Below, in pieces: positions 5,336 to 7,854 of a stretch of 7,854 nucleotides of DNA; position 1 is the first letter of the stretch; each line of letters begins with the position of its first letter. Made by a program: the position numbers and the translations under genes. The DNA comes from an uncultured Capnocytophaga sp. (GTDB taxonomy: Bacteria; Bacteroidota; Bacteroidia; Flavobacteriales; Flavobacteriaceae): NCBI GenBank assembly GCA_915070235.1, contig CAJZFM010000093.1:1-7854 (forward strand), written 5' to 3'. The notes under the pieces were generated by a model. It was given only the letters and a program-made list of their open reading frames with translations, was not told where the DNA came from and ran no database searches.

Positions 5336-5797
5336 ATGAAATTTACTTGGGGCACAGGCATTCTTTTGGCTATTTTGGCCTTTGCTGGATTTATTATGTA
5401 CTTTTTTATCATCACTTTAGTGGATAAAAAGTATGATCATGAGCTGGTTACTGAGAACTATTACGCTCAAGAGCTGGATTTCCAAAAGAATATAGATGCC
5501 GAAAAACAAACCTTAGAGGCTCATATGCAAGTGGATATCGCTTATACTACAGGTGCCAAGGAGGGCATTCGCCTTGATTTCCCTACTGCTGTAACAGGCA
5601 AGGAGGTGATTGGTGTCATCTTCTGTTATCGCCCATCGGATAGCAAGCTGGACTTTACCCTACCCATCACGACCCTTGATGGTTGTTCGCTGCTGATTCC
5701 CGACAAACTGCTCACAAAGGGGCGCTGGAATATCCGTGTGGAATACGGCTTTGAGGGAAAGAATTACTTGAGCTTGTTTGACAAAGTCAATTATTAG
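5336..5797 (+). CDS. FixH/CcoH-family protein, cbb3 oxidase maturation
   Basis: A 153-residue single-pass membrane protein of the FixH (CcoH) family, which assists assembly of cbb3-type cytochrome oxidase. The one transmembrane helix is at about 8-29 (ILLAILAFAGFIMYFFIITLV) after the short N-terminus MKFTWGTG. The typical FixH segment follows (KYDHELVTENYYAQELDFQK, 33-51), and the C-terminal beta domain ends in the usual GRWNIRVEY (129-137). The frame is open to a TTG at 5315, but that codon overlaps the promoter box and the ATG at 5336 starts right at the conserved N-terminus. The stop TAG is followed directly by the ATG of the next gene, indicating translational coupling. In other Flavobacteriia this gene ends a ccoNO/P/G cluster; no such genes are seen upstream here. 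Confidence 0.88.
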   Translation: MKFTWGTGILLAILAFAGFIMYFFIITLVDKKYDHELVTENYYAQELDFQKNIDAEKQTLEAHMQVDIAYTTGAKEGIRLDFPTAVTGKEVIGVIFCYRPSDSKLDFTLPITTLDGCSLLIPDKLLTKGRWNIRVEYGFEGKNYLSLFDKVNY

Positions 5798-6496
5798 ATG
5801 TACCTGCTGGCTTTCACCTTAGGCCTTGTGGGCAGCCTACACTGCGTGGGTATGTGTGGCCCTATTGCCTTGTTAATTCCTTTGCAAAGGCAACATAGGG
5901 GCTTTCGCTACCTACAATTAGGCGTCTATTTCATAGGCAAGACCCTCACCTATAGCCTTATAGGACTTCTCTTTGGCTTGGTAGGGGAAGGGCTTTTTAT
6001 AGCCGAATACCAGCAAGAGTTCTCTATCTTGGCAGGGCTTGTTATGGTAAGTATGGGGCTTTTTTCGCTCTTTCATATCTCACTAAGGAGCATACAGAAC
6101 CCCTTACTTAAGGGCTTTGCCCTACTCAAGAATGCTTTAGGGCGACAGCTGACGAAAAAAACACTCTCAAGCTCCTTTACTATAGGCTTTCTCAATGGAT
6201 TTCTGCCTTGTGGTTTGGTATATACCGCCCTCTTTGGTGCCTTGACTATGGGGAATCTATGGGGTAGTATGGGCTATATGACGGCTTTCGGGCTGGGTAC
6301 CATTCCGCTGATGCTCCTACTTGTGCTTTTGGGAGATTTCCTACCAGTGGCCTTGCGCCGCCAGCTGAACCAGTGGCTACCTATGGTGGTTATTGTCGTT
6401 GGGATTCTCTTTATCCTACGTGGTCTGGGTCTGGGAATTCCTTACCTCTCCCCTGCTGATACGCACCTATTACTGCACCCTAAGGCTGATTGCTAA
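5798..6496 (+). CDS. Sulfite exporter TauE/SafE-family (DsbD_2/UreH-like) membrane protein
   Basis: A 232-residue polytopic inner-membrane protein with about six hydrophobic segments. The first helix holds the motif GSLHCVGMCGPI (12-23), placing H15, C16 and C20 together, and a mid-protein helix holds GFLNGFLPCGLVY (130-142) with C138. These paired Cys/His motifs in membrane helices are characteristic of the TauE/SafE-like branch found beside FixH in Bacteroidota, sometimes called CcoH2. A role in copper or thiol handling for oxidase maturation is plausible; sulfite export is only the family name. ATG follows the FixH stop with no gap. The next gene starts 12 bp downstream, so the operon probably continues. 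The tail ends in a Cys (PKADC). The substrate is unknown. Confidence 0.85.
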   Translation: MYLLAFTLGLVGSLHCVGMCGPIALLIPLQRQHRGFRYLQLGVYFIGKTLTYSLIGLLFGLVGEGLFIAEYQQEFSILAGLVMVSMGLFSLFHISLRSIQNPLLKGFALLKNALGRQLTKKTLSSSFTIGFLNGFLPCGLVYTALFGALTMGNLWGSMGYMTAFGLGTIPLMLLLVLLGDFLPVALRRQLNQWLPMVVIVVGILFILRGLGLGIPYLSPADTHLLLHPKADC

Positions 6497-6508
6497 CCCT
6501 TTATACTC

Positions 6509-7854
6509 ATGAAAAATGCCTGTTATACGCTCCTTCTTTTGCTTTGCTCTTGTGGTGTCTTCCACAGAAAAATAAGCCCGCCCGATGTCTCTTCATACTC
6601 CGCACAAACACCTGTAGTAGAGAACATTGAGGATTCCCTATACTACTTTGAGGATAACTACCTCATCCGAAACCAACAAGGGATATGGGAGCTATACCTT
6701 TCGGGCAATCCTCTGCAATTGGGGCTCAACTCTGGCGCACTTACCCAAAGACTTTATCATAGACAAGACAGCTTGTTATTCAGCAAATTAAAAGACTTTG
6801 TTCCCTCCGAGCGCAAACAGCACTTTCTATACCGCTTTCTCAAGTGGTTCAATAGGGATATTGACCACTATATCCTCCCTATTTATAGGGCTGAACTTTA
6901 TGGCCAATCCCGCTATTCCGATAGCCTTTTCAACTACATTGCCCCCAAGTACGAACGCAGTCTGTACCTACACTCAGCTCATGACATAGGCCACGCCCTA
7001 CAAGATTTGATGCTGGTGGGCTGTTCCTCCTTGGCTGCTTGGGGAACTCATACCCAAGGTGGAAAGTTGCTTATTGGCCGCAATTTTGACTTTTACCTCT
7101 CGGACGATTTCGCTACTGAGAAGCTCGTCCGTTTCGTTCGTCCCACGGAGGGTTATCCCTTTATGTCCTATGCGTGGGGTGGTATGATCGGAGTCATGTC
7201 GGGCATGAATACCGAAGGCCTTACGGTAACCATTAATGCAGGTAAGTCCAATATACCCCTGAAGGCACGCACCCCTATTTCGCTCCTATGTAGGGAAATA
7301 TTGCAATTTGCCTCCACCACTGAGGAAGCTATTGCCATTGCTAAAAAACGAAAAGTATTTGTCTCCGAGGCAATTATGGTGGGTAGTGCCAAAGAAAGAA
7401 AGGCTGTCATCATAGAAGTATCCCCAAAGAAATTCGGTGTATATGAGGTCGCTAATGGGCTGCTGCTCTGTACCAATCACTTCCAAAGCGCCCCCTATGC
7501 CAAGGACAAAAAGAATCGCAAGCAAATCCAGCAAACCCATACCGCCTACCGCTATAAGAAGCTACAAGAATTCACCCAAGGCGATACTCTCACCCCTACC
7601 CATATAGCTGCTATCCTACGCAATACCGAAGGGCTAAAGGGCAAAGCTATAGGTTATGGCAATGAGAAGGCACTGAACCAACTCTTGGCCTATCATAGTG
7701 TGATCTTCTCACCCGAAGAGCGCATCGCTTGGGTATCCACTGCCCCCTATCAGCTGGGCGAATACATAGCCTATGACCTCAAGGAGATTTTCAAAGGAGA
7801 GACATTCGCCCCCCATACGGCATATCCACAGACCCAGCGGAATATCCCTGCTGA
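6509..7854 (+). CDS. C45 family autoproteolytic acyltransferase/hydrolase lipoprotein, 3' end outside window
   Basis: An open frame from ATG 6509 with no stop to the window end (448 codons seen). The N-terminus MKNACYTLLLLLCSC is a lipoprotein signal, with C15 the likely lipidated residue. The protein matches the C45/acyl-CoA:6-aminopenicillanate acyltransferase (NTN-hydrolase) family. An early GNPLQLGLNSG (66-76) corresponds to the family's GxPxxxGxxxG region. The nucleophile is C172 in VGCSSLAAW, followed by GRNFDF (190-195), then GGMIGVMSGMNTEGLTVTINAG and CTNHF later. Family enzymes cut themselves between G and C (here G171-C172) to expose the Cys. The acceptor and acyl substrate are unknown; bacterial members act on amide or acyl bonds. 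It lies 12 bp after the TauE/SafE gene and is probably in the same operon. No SD sequence is visible (CCCTTTATACTC before the ATG). Confidence 0.88.
   Translation, partial: MKNACYTLLLLLCSCGVFHRKISPPDVSSYSAQTPVVENIEDSLYYFEDNYLIRNQQGIWELYLSGNPLQLGLNSGALTQRLYHRQDSLLFSKLKDFVPSERKQHFLYRFLKWFNRDIDHYILPIYRAELYGQSRYSDSLFNYIAPKYERSLYLHSAHDIGHALQDLMLVGCSSLAAWGTHTQGGKLLIGRNFDFYLSDDFATEKLVRFVRPTEGYPFMSYAWGGMIGVMSGMNTEGLTVTINAGKSNIPLKARTPISLLCREILQFASTTEEAIAIAKKRKVFVSEAIMVGSAKERKAVIIEVSPKKFGVYEVANGLLLCTNHFQSAPYAKDKKNRKQIQQTHTAYRYKKLQEFTQGDTLTPTHIAAILRNTEGLKGKAIGYGNEKALNQLLAYHSVIFSPEERIAWVSTAPYQLGEYIAYDLKEIFKGETFAPHTAYPQTQRNIPA

Noticed and set aside
7168..7540. Two minus-strand open frames opposite the C45 gene
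   Set aside because: They overlap a long, well-supported C45 reading frame and encode no recognisable protein; they are antisense shadows.

Overview
The window looks like a chromosomal segment of a Flavobacteriia-type Bacteroidota, most likely Capnocytophaga or a close relative. The evidence is bacteroidotal TANNTTTG -7 promoter boxes in all three promoter-bearing gaps, almost no Shine-Dalgarno sequences, a FixH plus TauE/SafE pair, lipoproteins, and a large secreted M23 peptidase with Ig-like C-terminal domains. The genus call is an inference; no rRNA is present.

Layout. (1) 1-1003, plus strand: the middle and C-terminal part of the Hsp90 chaperone HtpG. (2) 1004-1132: a convergent gap holding heptamer tandem repeats and a long bidirectional hairpin. 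(3) 1133-1540, minus strand: a small secreted protein of unknown function with its own -7 box. (4) 1697-5207, minus strand: four tightly packed genes read from high to low coordinates. They are a Panacea-domain antitoxin-like protein, a small overlapping partner (candidate toxin), a lipoprotein with two Tai4-like immunity repeats, and an M23 metalloendopeptidase. Gaps are an 8-bp overlap, 13 bp and 5 bp, so one transcript is plausible. The first two genes are visibly richer in A+T than the rest. (5) 5208-5335: a divergent promoter region. (6) 5336 to the window end, plus strand: FixH-like protein, TauE/SafE-family membrane protein, and a lipoprotein of the C45 (acyl-CoA:6-APA acyltransferase-like) autoproteolytic hydrolase family that runs off the window.

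How the parts may work together. The minus-strand cluster joins a toxin-antitoxin-like pair to two envelope proteins tied to peptidoglycan: a predicted periplasm-facing lipoprotein related to immunity proteins against the T6SS amidase Tae4, and a peptidoglycan endopeptidase. This is the best candidate here for an undescribed defence or immunity arrangement. The plus-strand operon carries two accessory proteins usually found beside cbb3 oxidase genes, but no oxidase subunit is visible and the pair has its own promoter.

A second unusual signal is a family of 7-bp tandem repeats at the 3' ends of four genes. Every unit set carries TGA or TAA, and because 7 is not a multiple of 3 each array places stop codons in all three frames of its gene's strand.
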